DNA of 64,000 nt from Eriocheir sinensis (GCF_024679095.1 NC_066513.1:4113023-4177022), one strand, 5' to 3'. Numbered from the stretch's first letter, positions 10,423-21,540 are shown. Numbers and translations: made by a program. The notes: generated by a model from the sequence alone, not told the origin.

Positions 10423-13417
10423 TCACAGTCGTGGTGGTCCACCGCTGTTTTTGGAGTTGCTGGCGTCTTGCTTCTTCAGCCGCACTTGGTCCGGTATGGA
10501 ATTTAAGGCTGCTCTGCAGACTACTGTATAGCCTGGCACTGGTGGTTTATCGGGCACTGCCCTAAGGAACCTGTCCAGTGCAGCTTTGAACCTGTCCACT
10601 GAGCAGCCTGTGATTCCCCGTACCTCTTTTGGTAGTGCGTTGAAGATTTTTGGACTGTCATGGGCTAGGCTGGCCGCCAGCTGTATTCTAATTTTCCCCG
10701 GCGTTCTGGTCGGCAGGGCGTATCTTGAACACATTCGTCCAGCTCTTCCGGAGACGTGGGCTGTCAGCATTCCCGGTGTGGGGTCAGGGACAGTACCCTC
10801 CAGGATTTTACATGTGTAAATTGCCCGGTATCTGTCCCTCCTCCTTTGCTGGGAGAGCAAGCCTAGCTTGTGAAGCCGGTGCCAGTAGTTCAGCTCCTTC
10901 ATGCCACTAATCTGCCTGGTGTATGATCTCTGTACTGCTTCCAATAGCTGGATGTCTCCTTTCTTGTGGGGAGACCACAGCTGGCTGCAGTAGTCCAGGA
11001 TGGGCTGCACCAGGGACTTCCAGAGTGTGAGCATGACTAGTGGTTCTCTGGAGCTGAACGTTCTGAGGACCCAGCCTGCCATGGCCTTGGCCTTCTTCAC
11101 CGTGGTCGTGATGTGATGCGTGAAGGTGGTGTCACTGCTGAGGTGCACTCCAAGGCATTTGACGTGTGACTGCGGGACAATTTTGTGTTCTTCCTCTGTG
11201 TACAGCTTGGTTGCATTTTTGATGTTCTGGTTTGGGCCACACCTCAGTAGCTCGATTTTTTCTTGGTTGAAATTCATGTTGTTTTGTGTGGCCCATGTGT
11301 ACACGTTATTGAGGTCTTGTTGTAGGCTGTTCACGTCCTCTGGAGTGCTGATGCTCTGGCTGATGTTGGTGTCGTCAGCAAAGGAGGAGATAATAGCTCT
11401 GTCTAGGGTGGTGGTTATGTCTCCCAGGTGTACTAGGAAGAGGAGAGGGCCCAACACTGACCCTTGCGGCACTCCACTTTTCACCACACACGCCTCTGAC
11501 TTTTGGCCATCTATGGATACTGACTGCTTTCTGTGTGTGAGGAAGTCTTGCAGCCAGACTCTCAGCTTGCCTGTTATGCCTAGCTTCCGGAGTTTATGTA
11601 GCAGTATGCCGTGATCTACTTTGTCAAAAGCTTTGGCAAAGTCGAGGAAGATGACATCTGCGTTTTGTCCTGTGGCTAGGTTGTTCAGGAGCCAATCATA
11701 GTGGGTTAGCAGCTTGGATAGGCATGATCTTCCTTTTCTGAAGCCGTGTTGACTCTCACTCAGTAGGTTGTTTGCTTCCAGGTATTCTTGGATCTTGTTC
11801 CTCACACATTTCTCCTGGATTTTGATGAGAGGTGAGAGCAACCTGCCTATAGTTCTTTGGAAGGCTTTTATCTCCTCCCTTGTAGATTGGGCATATGAAG
11901 GAGTGTTTGAATAGCGCTGGAACTTTTCCTGTATCGAACGAGCACTGCCACAGCTTCTGTGTGGGATGTGCCATTGTTTCAATACACTCACGGGGCAGGA
12001 TAGCTGGCACTCCGTCAGGTCCAGCTGCAGAGTTTGTACGTAGATCCCTTGTGGCCTTCTTTATGTCCCCGGTGGTTATTTGCACTTCTGGCAGTAGTGT
12101 GTGGGCTGGGTTCTCGGCAAAGAATGTGGTGGGGTCTTGGATGATGGCAGTGGGTTGTGGTGTACTGAATACCCTATTGTATTGGTGCATTAACAGCTGA
12201 CACATTTCTGAGGGGTCATTTGCTAGTTTGCCTATTTGTGTTTCGAGTGGCCCAATTTTGGATTTTGTTGTGGAGAATTTTTTGCAGTAGCTGTAGAAAT
12301 ACTTGGGGTTTTCTTTGATGTTGCTTACTGCCTTGTTTTCTTCTATTTGCTGTTTTTCATGTGAGGCCTTGATCTCTCGTTCCACCTGTGTTAATCTATT
12401 GATGAGGGTGGACTTTCGGTGTGGGTTGTTGGCCGTTTGTAGCTGTCTAATCAGGGACGCTCTTTTCTTCATTAGGATCCTCCTGTCTCTTGGGATTTTG
12501 TTTTGGGAGGCTGTTTTATACCTTTTTGGTGGCACATACTTTTGGCAGACTTCTGTTATTGTTTTAAGGAGTGCCTGGAGCATATGGTTGGGGTCCTGAT
12601 ACCAAAGTAGCATCCCAATCCACTTCACTGAGTGCAAGCCTTGTGTGTTCCCAGGTTACCTTGCTGCTGTAGAAATTCAGGGCAGCAAGTGGCTGGGAAT
12701 GTGTTGGTGAAGATCTTGCCTGTGGGGTTGCATCCCTTAAATAGTCTGTACTGAAGGTAAGAAGCCTGTGGTCAGAGATTATAGTTTCCTCCACTGTATA
12801 GTTTCTTACTGCTTCTTGGTTGTTGGTGAATGGCAGATCCAATATATTCTCCTTCCTGGTGGGCCTGATTACTAGTTGTGGAAGAAAGGGCTGGTCTGCT
12901 GTTGCCATGAGGCGTCTAGCCTGTTCCCTGTCTGCTAGTGTGCCACTGGAGAGCCTGCCTTCTGGCCACTGGATAATGGGGAGGTTAAGTCCCCACAGAG
13001 CATAATGTTTGGCATTGGCATTGGGAGATTTTCCAGTAATTTGTTTACCTTATTTATCACCTCATCAAATTTTTCCAAGGTGCACTGTGGTGGCCTGTAG
13101 CAGTTCAATTTAACCAAGTTGTATTTATTTATTTTTATGCCGATTAGTTCAACTTCTCCATTGGAGTGAGATATTAGGGTATTTTGGTGGGAGAGAGGTC
13201 ATTCCTCACATATATAATTGCCCCCCCTTGGCTTCTTTGCACTGTCTACCCTGTATGTGGAGTAGTTGTTGATGCTTATTTCGGTCTCTTTCACGTCATT
13301 CTTCAGGTGTGTTTCGGTTAGGGCAATAAACATGGGAGCCTCACCAATGGCGTGTTCTCTCATAAACGAGATTTTGGTCTTGTTTGACTTTGGGTAGAGG
13401 CCCTGTATATTGCCCAT
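10423..13417 (-). pseudogene. LINE-B ORF2 endonuclease-reverse transcriptase
   Basis: Provides target nicking and reverse transcription for LINE-B. The endonuclease start (IALTETHL, near 13310) and later CGDL and SDH motifs (near 13000 and 12770) are spread over several frames. The reverse transcriptase is clearer: FICPIYKGGD near 11890, then an open 522-codon frame (10423-11991) with QHGFRKGRSC, LDFAKAFDKVDH, GVPQGSVLGP and the catalytic SFADDT. A thumb and C-terminal region (LDYCSQLWSPH) follows. A frameshift near 11860 splits the palm, and the endonuclease has at least three more breaks, so this copy is inactive. Confidence 0.8.
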
Positions 13418-13428
13418 GATGAACTTTT

Positions 13429-14621
13429 CTAACAGCTGACCCCGACCCAGGGTATTTGCTGGGGTGGTTGTTGTCGATGGAGGGGTATCAGCTGTGGTGG
13501 CTGGTGCTGCCTGGTGGGCACCTGTTGTGGGCCTTGGTGCTGCTGCATTGTGGTTCCCGGTGGCTGTTGGATGGGTACCTGGTGCTGTGGAGTGTGCTCT
13601 ACTGGAGGCTGCTGCAATTGCGGATGGGTTGATGGTGTCCAGCCCATTTGCTTCTCCTGCAGAAGGTCCATCAGCATTGTTGTCTGGGATGCCACTGCTC
13701 TTGTTATGGTCTCCATGGCTGCTTTTATATTCACTGCTAGCTCTAAAAAATCTTGGTTAGGAGCGCCCACCTGGGAGTTGGGTTTGGGTGCTGCGGTGTA
13801 GCTGGTAGACACCCTCCTCTCATCCCTCTTCCGGATCGTGCCCTTGACATGCACGTACCTGCAGTGGTCATACAGGCACTTGAGCCTCTTGATGGAGTTC
13901 CTGCACAGGGTTGGGTGAAACATGGAGCAATTGTTATGCAATTTGCACCTGTGTGCCTTTAATTCCATGTGTCAGGAGTCTTTGGCATGGCGGTGGGTGC
14001 CGATAAGTGCGACCATTTCCTGAGAAGCCATACTTGCAGGTGCCTCTTCTGTAGAGCGGGCATATGGTTATTTCCTCCGTAGGCTCTTGATGTGTCTCTT
14101 CCCTTCGGGTTGGCCGCACTGTCTGGGTGGTTGTGCTGGAAACAGGGTCTTGACTTGCCTGCTGGGTCAGTGTATCTTGTTGTGTTGAGTCTGGTGTTAG
14201 TGCTTCTTCACTGTTGTGTGGCTTTGCCAGCAGACTTATGGTTCATGTCTACTGGTGTGTCCCCTAGCTCTGTTCCCGTGTTCCCCTGAGGTGTGTCCAT
14301 ATTTGGTGGGTTTTCATCAGTTTCCCCTGAGTGTTTTTCCCTCTCCTGTGCCAGCTCCGACTCAATGTCTGCATTAATTTGTGCCACTGTTGCCTGGTAG
14401 TCAGGACGAATATCTGAGGCACATATGGTGCAAGTGAACTTTCTATTTGCGAGTGTTAATATTGCCAAGTTGAATATGGGTATGGTGGAGCATTTATAGT
14501 GGGACCATTTGTTGCAGGAGCCACATTTGATGCCAGTGTTGCACACATCCTGGCAGGCAACACATAGAGGGTCGGTTGAAACTCCCGCCGCGGCATCTTT
14601 GTTTACGATTGCGCCGGCCAT
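13429..14621 (-). pseudogene. LINE-B ORF1: PHD finger plus CCCH fingers
   Basis: The likely RNA-binding ORF1 protein of LINE-B. The first frame (14208-14621) begins MAGAIVNKDAAAG and carries a C4HC3-type PHD-like finger (CVACQDVC, CGSCNKWSHYKC, CTIC). The second (13934-14119) and third (13429-13968) carry CCCH-like fingers (CPLYRRGTCKYG; CSMFHPTLC; CLYDHCRYVHVKG), then a Gln/Pro-rich tail (QQPPG, HQPPQ). ORF1 zinc fingers bind the element RNA in related LINEs. It is broken by two frame changes near 14120 and 13960. The insertion at 14630 lies just 5' of the ATG. Confidence 0.75.
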
Positions 14622-14891
14622 ATTGAAAGTAGGGGTGGGCAGGTACCGGTACCAGTACCGGTACCAGTACCGGTACTAACGGTACCAGCTGAACGGTACG
14701 GTACCGGTGCCAGATTGCTCGGTACCGGTACCAGTTGCTCGGATTTATTTATTGGATTTATTGATAATTCTTCATGTCCGATTTTTTTTTTAGGTTGCTA
14801 ATAAATATTGTTATTGTTATTAGACTATGATCGAGTACATCCATAATAACTGTACATGCTATTTTTTTATCGAAAAAATAAATATTCACTT

Positions 14892-14895
<4 letters not shown>

Positions 14896-14961
<66 letters not shown>
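14896..14961. repeat. (GA)n microsatellite in hAT-like arm
   Basis: A GA run in the left arm. Further GA runs lie at about 15141-15161, 15280-15334 and 15450-15464 of the same element. Confidence 0.95.
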
Positions 14962-14963
<2 letters not shown>

Positions 14964-15275
14964 ACCACTTAGTAAGTGGATATCTCGGTGATATGGGTAG
15001 TGGGTACTCGATCATAGTCTAATAACAATAACAATATATATTAGCGTTTTCTAAAGACTCGTGGGACTCACTAACTTTTAACCCAAGACTTCGTTTTCTT
15101 TTTACTTGCCACTGTTAAATTCGTATGACTCGTTAACTTTTAGAGAGAGAGAGAGAGAGAAATCATATTTATCCAATAAAGCATTAACGAAAAAGAGTTT
15201 GAATCCTTGGCGAGAGTTTTGGCTATAAAGAATTGCACGATGGATTATATAAGATGATTAAATATTGGAGGTGAG

Positions 15276-15336
<61 letters not shown>

Positions 15337-15880
15337 ATATTTATCAATAAAGCATTAACGAAAAAGTTTGAATCCTTGGCGAGAGTTTCTGGCTATAAAG
15401 AATTGCATGATGAATTATATAAGATGATTAAATATAGGAGATGTAGCAGGAGAGAGAGAGAGAGATCACCACTTAGTGAGTGGATATCTCGGTGATATGG
15501 ATAATGGGTACTCGATCATAGTCTAATAACAATAACAATATTTATTAGCAACCTAAAAAAGAAAAAGAATCGGACATGAAAAATTATCCAGTAACTCCAA
15601 TAAATAAATAAAATAATGGAAACGGGAGCTGTGATGGAAACGGAAAGCAGGACAAAATGGTGGGAACTTGGGGAGACGGTCAGCGGGGCAGTGACTCAGC
15701 GTCTACACACAGGGCCCATACCACATGGAGGCGGGCGAGCACCGAGCGTCACTAAGATCCTAACGGTACCGGTACTAGCGGCAATGCGCAGTGCCGAGTG
15801 ATCATTAAGCTTCCCGGAACCCAAGTGATCATGATGCTTCGCGGTACCAGTATCGATACCTGGTATCGGTACCAGGTACC

Positions 15881-16144
15881 GGTACCTGGTACCGATAACT
15901 GGTATCGGTACTGGTACCGCGAAGCATCATGATCACTTGGGTTCCGGGAAGCTTAATGATCACTCGCCGGTACCTGGTATCGATAACTGGTATCGGTACT
16001 GGTACCGCGAAGCATCATGATCACTTGGGTTCCGGGAAGCTTAATGATCACTCGCCGGTACCTGGTATCGATAACTGGTATCGGTACTGGTACCGCGAAG
16101 CCTCATGATCACTTGGGTTCCGGGAAGCTTAATGATCACTCGGC
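15881..16144. repeat. three 88-bp tandem units at the foldback centre
   Basis: The word GGTACCTGG recurs at 15881, 15969 and 16057, an exact 88-bp period. Each unit contains GGTATCGGTACTGGTACC, a GCGAAGCATCATGATCACTT stretch and AAGCTTAATGATCACTCG. The left side of the centre has a single inverted counterpart, so the right arm has expanded. Confidence 0.85.
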
Positions 16145-16535
16145 ACTGCGCATTGCCGCTAGTTCCGGTACCGTTAGGATCTTAGTGACGCTCGGCGCTC
16201 GCCCGCCTCCATGTGGTATCACGCGGTATGGGCCCTGTGTGTAGACGCTGAGTCACTGCCCCGCTGACCGTCTCCCCAAGTTCCCACCATTTTGTCCTGC
16301 TTTCCGTTTCCATCACAGCTCCCGTTTCCATTATTTTATTATTTTATTTATTTATTGGAGTTACTGGATAATTCTTCATGTCCGATTCTTTTCTTTTAGG
16401 TTGCTAATAAATATTTTATTGTTATTAGACTATGATCGAGTACATCCATAATAACTATACATGCTATTTTTTTTTTTTTTTCGAAAAAATAAATATTCAC
16501 TTAATTCAGAGAGAGAGTGTGAGAGAGAGAGAGTA

Positions 16536-16570
<35 letters not shown>

Positions 16571-16574
<4 letters not shown>

Positions 16575-16716
16575 CATAGATTTACATAGAAAATTAGACC
16601 ACACAGACCCCATGGTACAGACTAGGTGGTCTGTCCTTAAACCTAAGTGATTTTACATTAATCAGAAGGCTCCTAAACGTTGCATTTCTACTCTAGTTGA
16701 TATTAAGTTGAAGGAA
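16571..16716 (-). mobile_element. CR1-type LINE-C 3' tail inside hAT copy 1
   Basis: About 145 bp of the extreme 3' end of LINE-C, beginning with the TTTACATAGA tandem tail and ending within GTTGAAGGAAG, embedded in a GA run. The same stub sits at the same place in hAT copy 2 (32111-32256). Confidence 0.85.
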
Positions 16717-17190
16717 GAGAGAGAGAGTTTTCTTTACAGGAAATTTGTTTGGGAATTTCATCAGAAGTCATTAAGAAAAAAAAACTCCTTTGGGTACCGG
16801 TACCGGTACCGGTACTAACGGTACTTGAGTTTTCGGTACCGGTACTACCGGTACTCAAATAAACCGTACTTGCCCATCCCTAATTGAAAGCGAGTTCAAG
16901 GTCAAACTCAGAATGACGATGGATTCAGTGCCCAGTATGTCTTCACTACCGCACATTCAGATATGCTTCTGTGGAGTCTAAGTACTTGCGTGTTAGTGGC
17001 GTAGGTAGATGGTGGACGGCGGCACGGTGGGAGGCTCGGTGGAAGGGGTGCAGTGGTGATGCGATGGTGGTGCCCCTGCTTCCAGGTCGGGTCAGGTCGG
17101 GTCGGGTCACGCACATGTGCACTCTATATCACTTAATACCGTTGTATTTTCTACCCTTTTTCACGGTATTTGGGTGCGCAATGTCTCGTC

Positions 17191-17507
17191 TAGCAATGCT
17201 ATCACGTGAATAATGCCTAAGTTTATTCTTAACATAGCTAAGCGTATAGTCAGTGCCAGGGTCCACTGTGTCATCCTGAAGGGCACGTCGAGCAAGGCAG
17301 TCTGCCTTCTCATTGAGCTGGATGCCCACATGGGAGGGCACCCAGGTGAAGTGGACCGTGGCACCTAGCTGGAGGTAAGGAACGATTGTTTTCGTGTATA
17401 ATATAATCACACTATGTAATGCCTGGGGGTTGCGATGGCATGTTCCTCCCTTCTCCTTTGTTGTTAAATGCAACAATGAACAATCAATCAATCAATCAAT
17501 ATTACTT
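17191..17507. mobile_element. I-type LINE copy, right part with 5' inversion
   Basis: 17191-17370 matches 59240-59420 (minus-strand sense; RNase H end with HFTWVPSHVGIQLNEKADCL). At about 17371 the orientation flips: 17371-17507 is the plus-strand 3' end matching the reverse complement of 58527-58650 and ending in (CAAT)n. An inverted 5' part joined to a correctly oriented 3' part is the signature of twin-primed LINE insertion. Confidence 0.7.
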
Positions 17508-17514
17508 ATTGAAA

Positions 17515-17735
17515 TGCCAGAAATTTTCTCTTTTCTACACTCCCACACGACCACCGCGTGTAACGAAACACACGAGAAATTAATCCAGACAAGGAAAGGT
17601 TTGCCGGCGCCGGGGATCGAACCCGCGACCAGCGTAACGGGAGAGCCACTCCTTTACCAGTTGGCCAAAGAGGTACCCCACTGGCTAAGTGGGTTATGGG
17701 AGGCTCGCCCATCAGGCAAGTCAGCACTACATTAT
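17515..17735 (-). mobile_element. tRNA-derived SINE
   Basis: The minus strand carries a tRNA-like head with an A box TGGCCAACTGG (17657-17667) and a B box GGTTCGATCCC (17613-17623), spaced as in an RNA polymerase III promoter. A non-tRNA body follows down to about 17515, next to the (CAAT) tail of the I-type LINE. No functional tRNA is claimed. Confidence 0.65.
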
Positions 17736-17739
17736 GATA

Positions 17740-18093
17740 AAACTCGTTTACTTAAAGTATTTCTACAATATTAGGCTAATGGACTAAACTCATTGTGGTT
17801 TTAAGATATGGTAGTAACCTTTTGGGGTGTCTGGGATGAATTCATGCCCTTGCATTTACTAGCAGTTTACGTCTTGATGCTCCCGGGGGCTCCTCCAACG
17901 TGTGAACGTACTTGCTCCCGAGAGCACCCAGCCGGTCTAGCCGCTAGATCGTCGCGGCTGTATTGCCGGCCAGGAATTGCCAGGTGTAAAGCCGCCTTTA
18001 TCCATTCCCTCTCTTTTTCGTCCTGTCTCACCTCCTCGTCCCTCTTTTTTTTTTCCTTCTTCCAGACTTCCTCCTCATCTTCTGCATGAGCAG
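17740..18093. other. no feature seen
   Basis: Spacer with pyrimidine-rich DNA around 18000-18080. No coding motif recognised. Confidence 0.5.
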
Positions 18094-18099
18094 GAGTTT

Positions 18100-18837
18100 C
18101 GGATCAATTGAAGAATCGCCCCCCCAGAATTCGCCCCACCAACTCTGCTCAACTGAAGAATCGCCCCCCCAACTAGAAAAATCGGAAATTATATATTATA
18201 TTTGGTTTATGCCATTTATTATGCATAATCTTATATTCTATATATTGCATTATTTATAACAAATAGTTTTATTGTTATGTAAATGTATACTAAATGGGTG
18301 TGAGAATAGCTACACAGCATATGTGGAGCACTTTATTTTTTGCATTTTTCACATAGGGAATTGAGTGGAAAAAATGAATACACTGATTTTCAAATGCATT
18401 GGCAAAAAATCGGTTGCACCACATAAATTCCTGCAGATATGAGTGAAGAAAGTCGATGTTGTTTAAGCCAATTGATCACAGGCAAAGGATCCTCAGTCAG
18501 CAGAGGGAGCACGACAGGCTTGAATGTGTTACGGGCCATGTCGAATAATAGACAATACATGAACTCAATGGTGCTAAAACTGATCACAAGCTGTGTCAGG
18601 TTAGTCAAAAATGTTAGGGTGAGGTTTTGATCCTCTGATGTCAGGTCCACTGTTGAGGTGTTAAGGTAAGGTCAGGTCAACTGCTGAGGTTTTGATCCCC
18701 TGATGTCAGGTCTACCGGTGAGGTTTTGGCCCCCCGCTGTAGTCCTGTCATCAACTGAAGAATTGCCCCCCAACTCTGCCCAACTGAAGAATCGCCCCAC
18801 CAGAGCGGTCTGGGGGGGCAATTGTTCAATTGATCCG
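18100..18837. mobile_element. MITE with CGGATCAATTG ends
   Basis: Inverted ends start CGGATCAATTGAAGAATCG on the left and mirror as CAATTGATCCG on the right, with poly-C tracts beside them. A direct GAGTTT (18094-18099 and 18838-18843) flanks the element, giving a 6-bp duplication. The words AACTGAAGAATCGCCCC and GATGTCAGGTC recur inside. The interior is AT-rich and has no transposase. I could not assign a superfamily. Confidence 0.75.
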
Positions 18838-18937
18838 GAGTTTCTTCTCAAACCGAGTCATCCGCCATTGGCACACCCTTCCTGCAGAATCAGAATGAGG
18901 TATATTCATTCTTAGCAGGTGTCACCAGCGATAGGGT

Positions 18938-20142
18938 CACAGGGCCCACGAAACTCGAGATATTCTTTCAATTATCGTAAATTACCAGTGTTTCCCTGGG
19001 ACTTCTAACAATTACACTTCAATATAAGTGACTCTATTGTTGATAAAAAAAAAATGTAGCCGATCATTCTCGTTGTTTTATTTATTGGTAAACGAAAGAA
19101 AATATAAATGCTGTCCGGTAGCCTCTCCTCATCCAAAATCGTTCTTACATGAAAGCCCTGCGAAATCAAGCAGAAATGAGCTTTAAAAAATATTATTTAC
19201 ATTACATTATATGCTGAGTATACCTGCTTTGGGTGTATCAGTATCACCGGCGAAATTTATCAAAAACGTTTGGGCGCCACTGCCGCGCCAGGCATCTCGA
19301 TCGAGCATCAGAAATCGAGCCTCCTGGCTTTAATAAAACGCCATCACCTCTGACTTGCCCACGCTCCTGGTAGCGGCAGGCGTCCACCCAAGGTCTGTGT
19401 TCATCTCACACAACAACCAGCAGTCACTTGAGGGCCAAGTATAATATGCTGAAAGCGGAAGCCGCTTCGCTTTTGTTTTAGGAAAAACAACTGTCAACCA
19501 TTTTGGGAGGCAAGAGCGATCAGCTGAGCCCCTGCCCCCTGATGATGGCTGGTCCGTGCCTCCCGTCTTCATGACAATCTAAGTGAATATGCAAATAATC
19601 TGGACAGTGAAGCTAGGCTTCGTTATATAACTATCAATTAGGCTGCCAAATGATGATGGACATACAGTATATACATTTATTATCAAACTTTAAGATATAT
19701 TTGATAATAAGAACGATGAATATATGACTAATTTAACCTCGGGCATCCCCGGGCGGTGTTTAGTAAGAACATATAAGAACGTAAGGGGCTCGAGACGCCC
19801 TAATGTTTTTGATGAATTTCGCCGAAGGCAACACAAATACACCCATGGCAGGTACTCAGCATATAATGTAATGTAAATAATAAATATATTTTTTAATTTC
19901 ATTTCTGCTTGATTTCGCATGGCTTTCATGAAAGAACGATTTTGGATGAGGAGAGGCTGCCTGACGACATTTATATTTTTTTCGTTTACCAATAAATAAA
20001 ATAACGAGAATTAATGTTCAGCTAGATTTTTATTAACAATAGTGTCACTTATTGTACTGAAGTGTAATTGTTACAAGCCCCAGAGAAACACAGGTAATTT
20101 ACGATAGTTTAAAGAATAGCTCAAGCTTCGTGGGGCCTGTCC
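18938..20142. mobile_element. long inverted-repeat element, about 350-bp arms
   Basis: 18938-19283 is the diverged reverse complement of about 19789-20142, starting near GGGCCCACGAAACTCGAG on the left. The 500-bp centre (19284-19788) has no convincing gene. Arms of this length suggest a foldback DNA transposon or an inverted duplication. No clear target-site duplication was found, and the right end abuts the next element. Confidence 0.7.
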
Positions 20143-20143
20143 A

Positions 20144-20678
20144 TATAGAGGTTTTGCAGCTGACGTCATCAGTGGGGGTGCGGGGGTAGCGCGGGCCTGC
20201 ACGGCCATCTTGGTGGTCAGTGGTGGTAGTCACTTATCAAAGCAAACCTTGGTGGCGGCTAAACAAGTGCTCTGTGTGTTCGTCATGGGATACGTATGCT
20301 GTGCGGTTGGATGTTCTAACTGACACGGGAGAGATGCTGTCATTTTATAGATTTCCAGCGAATCCAGAGGAGCGGGGGAAGTGGATAGCAGCTGTGAGGA
20401 GGGAAAACTGGCGGCCGTCTGCTTCATCTCGACTCTGCAGTGCTCATTTTGTCAGAGGTAAATGTTACAGGCAAGACTGATCAGATTACTACACGAGGTA
20501 ACATTCATTTAGGTATTGCCCCGGGTCCCCTAGCTTATTGTGTGGCGGGGGATTACTCCGGAACGGGATTTACATGAGGTGGCACAGGGTGCCAGCTTGT
20601 GCTTGTGCTTGTGCACCTTGTGCGTCTGCACAAGGGGCAGACGACGCTATTTCGTGACGTCACTGCAAAACCTCTATA
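20144..20678 (+). mobile_element. P-element-like MITE carrying a THAP exon
   Basis: Inverted ends TATAGAGGTTTTGCAG (20144-20159) and its mirror (20663-20678), each continuing into TGACGTCA, bound a 535-bp unit that contains a THAP-domain exon. THAP domains are the DNA-binding part of P-element transposases. The combination suggests an internally deleted P-like element. I see no flanking duplication. Confidence 0.6.
20285..20457 (+). pseudogene. THAP DNA-binding domain, first exon, frameshifted
   Basis: A THAP zinc finger (C2CH) binds DNA. ATG at 20285 opens MGYVCCAVGCSN, the first two cysteines. After a TGA the domain continues in another frame as FYRFPANPEERGKWIAAVRR and CSAHFV, which supply the conserved Pro, Trp and final C-H pair. 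The exon ends at a GTAAAT donor (20458), the usual place for an intron after HFV-x-G. Catalytic RNase H-like exons of a transposase are absent between here and the right inverted end. The frame change lies near a T run. Confidence 0.7.
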
Positions 20679-20689
20679 CCCGCTAGCTG

Positions 20690-21540
20690 GCAACCCTGGA
20701 ATATATCTAATTATTGAGGAACAATATCATTGCCTCATCATATAGTAGCCTGACCCAACATGCACCCACTCTCGGTTTGCTCTCCAAAGTGAAGCATCGT
20801 CATCTTGGCGATGTAGCATGATAATCTGAGACACTAGAATGGGTATCGGGAGACGGGCGTTGTGCGCATGCGCTGGGAGGTCAACATAACTGTAGGCTAC
20901 TTTGTCTGATATCAATGACCTAACTTCCAAAGGTGCAGTGTTGCCGCTTCTGCAGGTTAATCTGAACACTACAGAGCTCGTGTTTCATCTCAGATTGTTC
21001 GATATTGTCTGAAAGGAGAGAAAAAAAACTACAGATTTTCATGTAAAAAGAAACAAATTTAGATCGATAGATGAATAGATGAAAAAAATTGAGGAATAAT
21101 TATGCAAATTATATAATATAGATAACTTATGTAATTGTTTTACTTCCCTTAAAGAAACATATACATGATATTTTCTCTCTACTCTGCCATCTGCTGGCGG
21201 GTGGTCACAAGTTAGTAAACCCAGACCACATGGCGATGGAGGAGCATACACTGCGCTTCCTTGTGCCTTGACCGGTCAGGCAGGCAATCTTCAGTCAGGC
21301 ACGTCAGCCAGTCAGCCACCCAGCAGGTCCCAGCCAACAACAAAACATTACTTGAATAAGGTCTGTAAATACTTAAGTATAGGGACAACCAAATGTAGGC
21401 CGACTGGGCTGTTTTCTTGTGTTCTTATATTTTCTGGTTGTGGATGTGCATGTTCCTGTACGATAGTTATTTACTTTGTTGCTTTACATATCAACATGAA
21501 AGACGTACGATAGACGATAGTGATATGTTTTTTAATATTG
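20690..21540. other. no gene recognised
   Basis: AT-rich spacer. A decayed LINE 3' tail (GTAGGCCGACTGGGCTG then TTCTTGTGTTCTTATA) lies near 21395-21430. Nothing else is supportable. Confidence 0.5.

Larger units (their letters stand above)
14630..16882. mobile_element. hAT-like non-autonomous foldback element, copy 1
   Basis: A 2253-bp element flanked by a perfect 8-bp duplication ATTGAAAG (14622-14629 and 16883-16890). The ends read TAGGGGTGGGCAGGTACC and, reversed, TAGGGATGGGCAAGTAC, typical of hAT superfamily termini. There is no transposase. The body is a giant foldback: about 15490-15870 is the inverted copy of about 16060-16450. GGTACC-rich short repeats sit at both tips and at the centre, with GA microsatellites in the arms. 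It disrupts LINE-B just upstream of ORF1. Confidence 0.9.
10373..17190 (-). mobile_element. LINE-B: PHD/CCCH-ORF1 non-LTR retrotransposon
   Basis: A near full-length LINE on the minus strand, interrupted by the hAT-like element at 14630-16882. The 3' end near 10376 carries a short (AAGT)-type tandem tail. ORF2 (10423-13417) and ORF1 (13429-14621) are in the normal order. The putative 5' leader (16891 to about 17190) lies beyond the hAT insertion. It is inserted into the I-type LINE copy, whose halves flank it. The clade is probably CR1/jockey-like, judged from ORF1 fingers and reverse transcriptase motifs. Confidence 0.75.

Noticed and set aside
15881..16144. Possible CRISPR-like or satellite array
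   Set aside because: Units are contiguous with no unique spacers and lie inside a foldback transposon.
17602..17676. Possible functional tRNA gene
   Set aside because: A and B boxes are present, but the sequence continues into a SINE body and I could not fold a confident cloverleaf with a clear anticodon.
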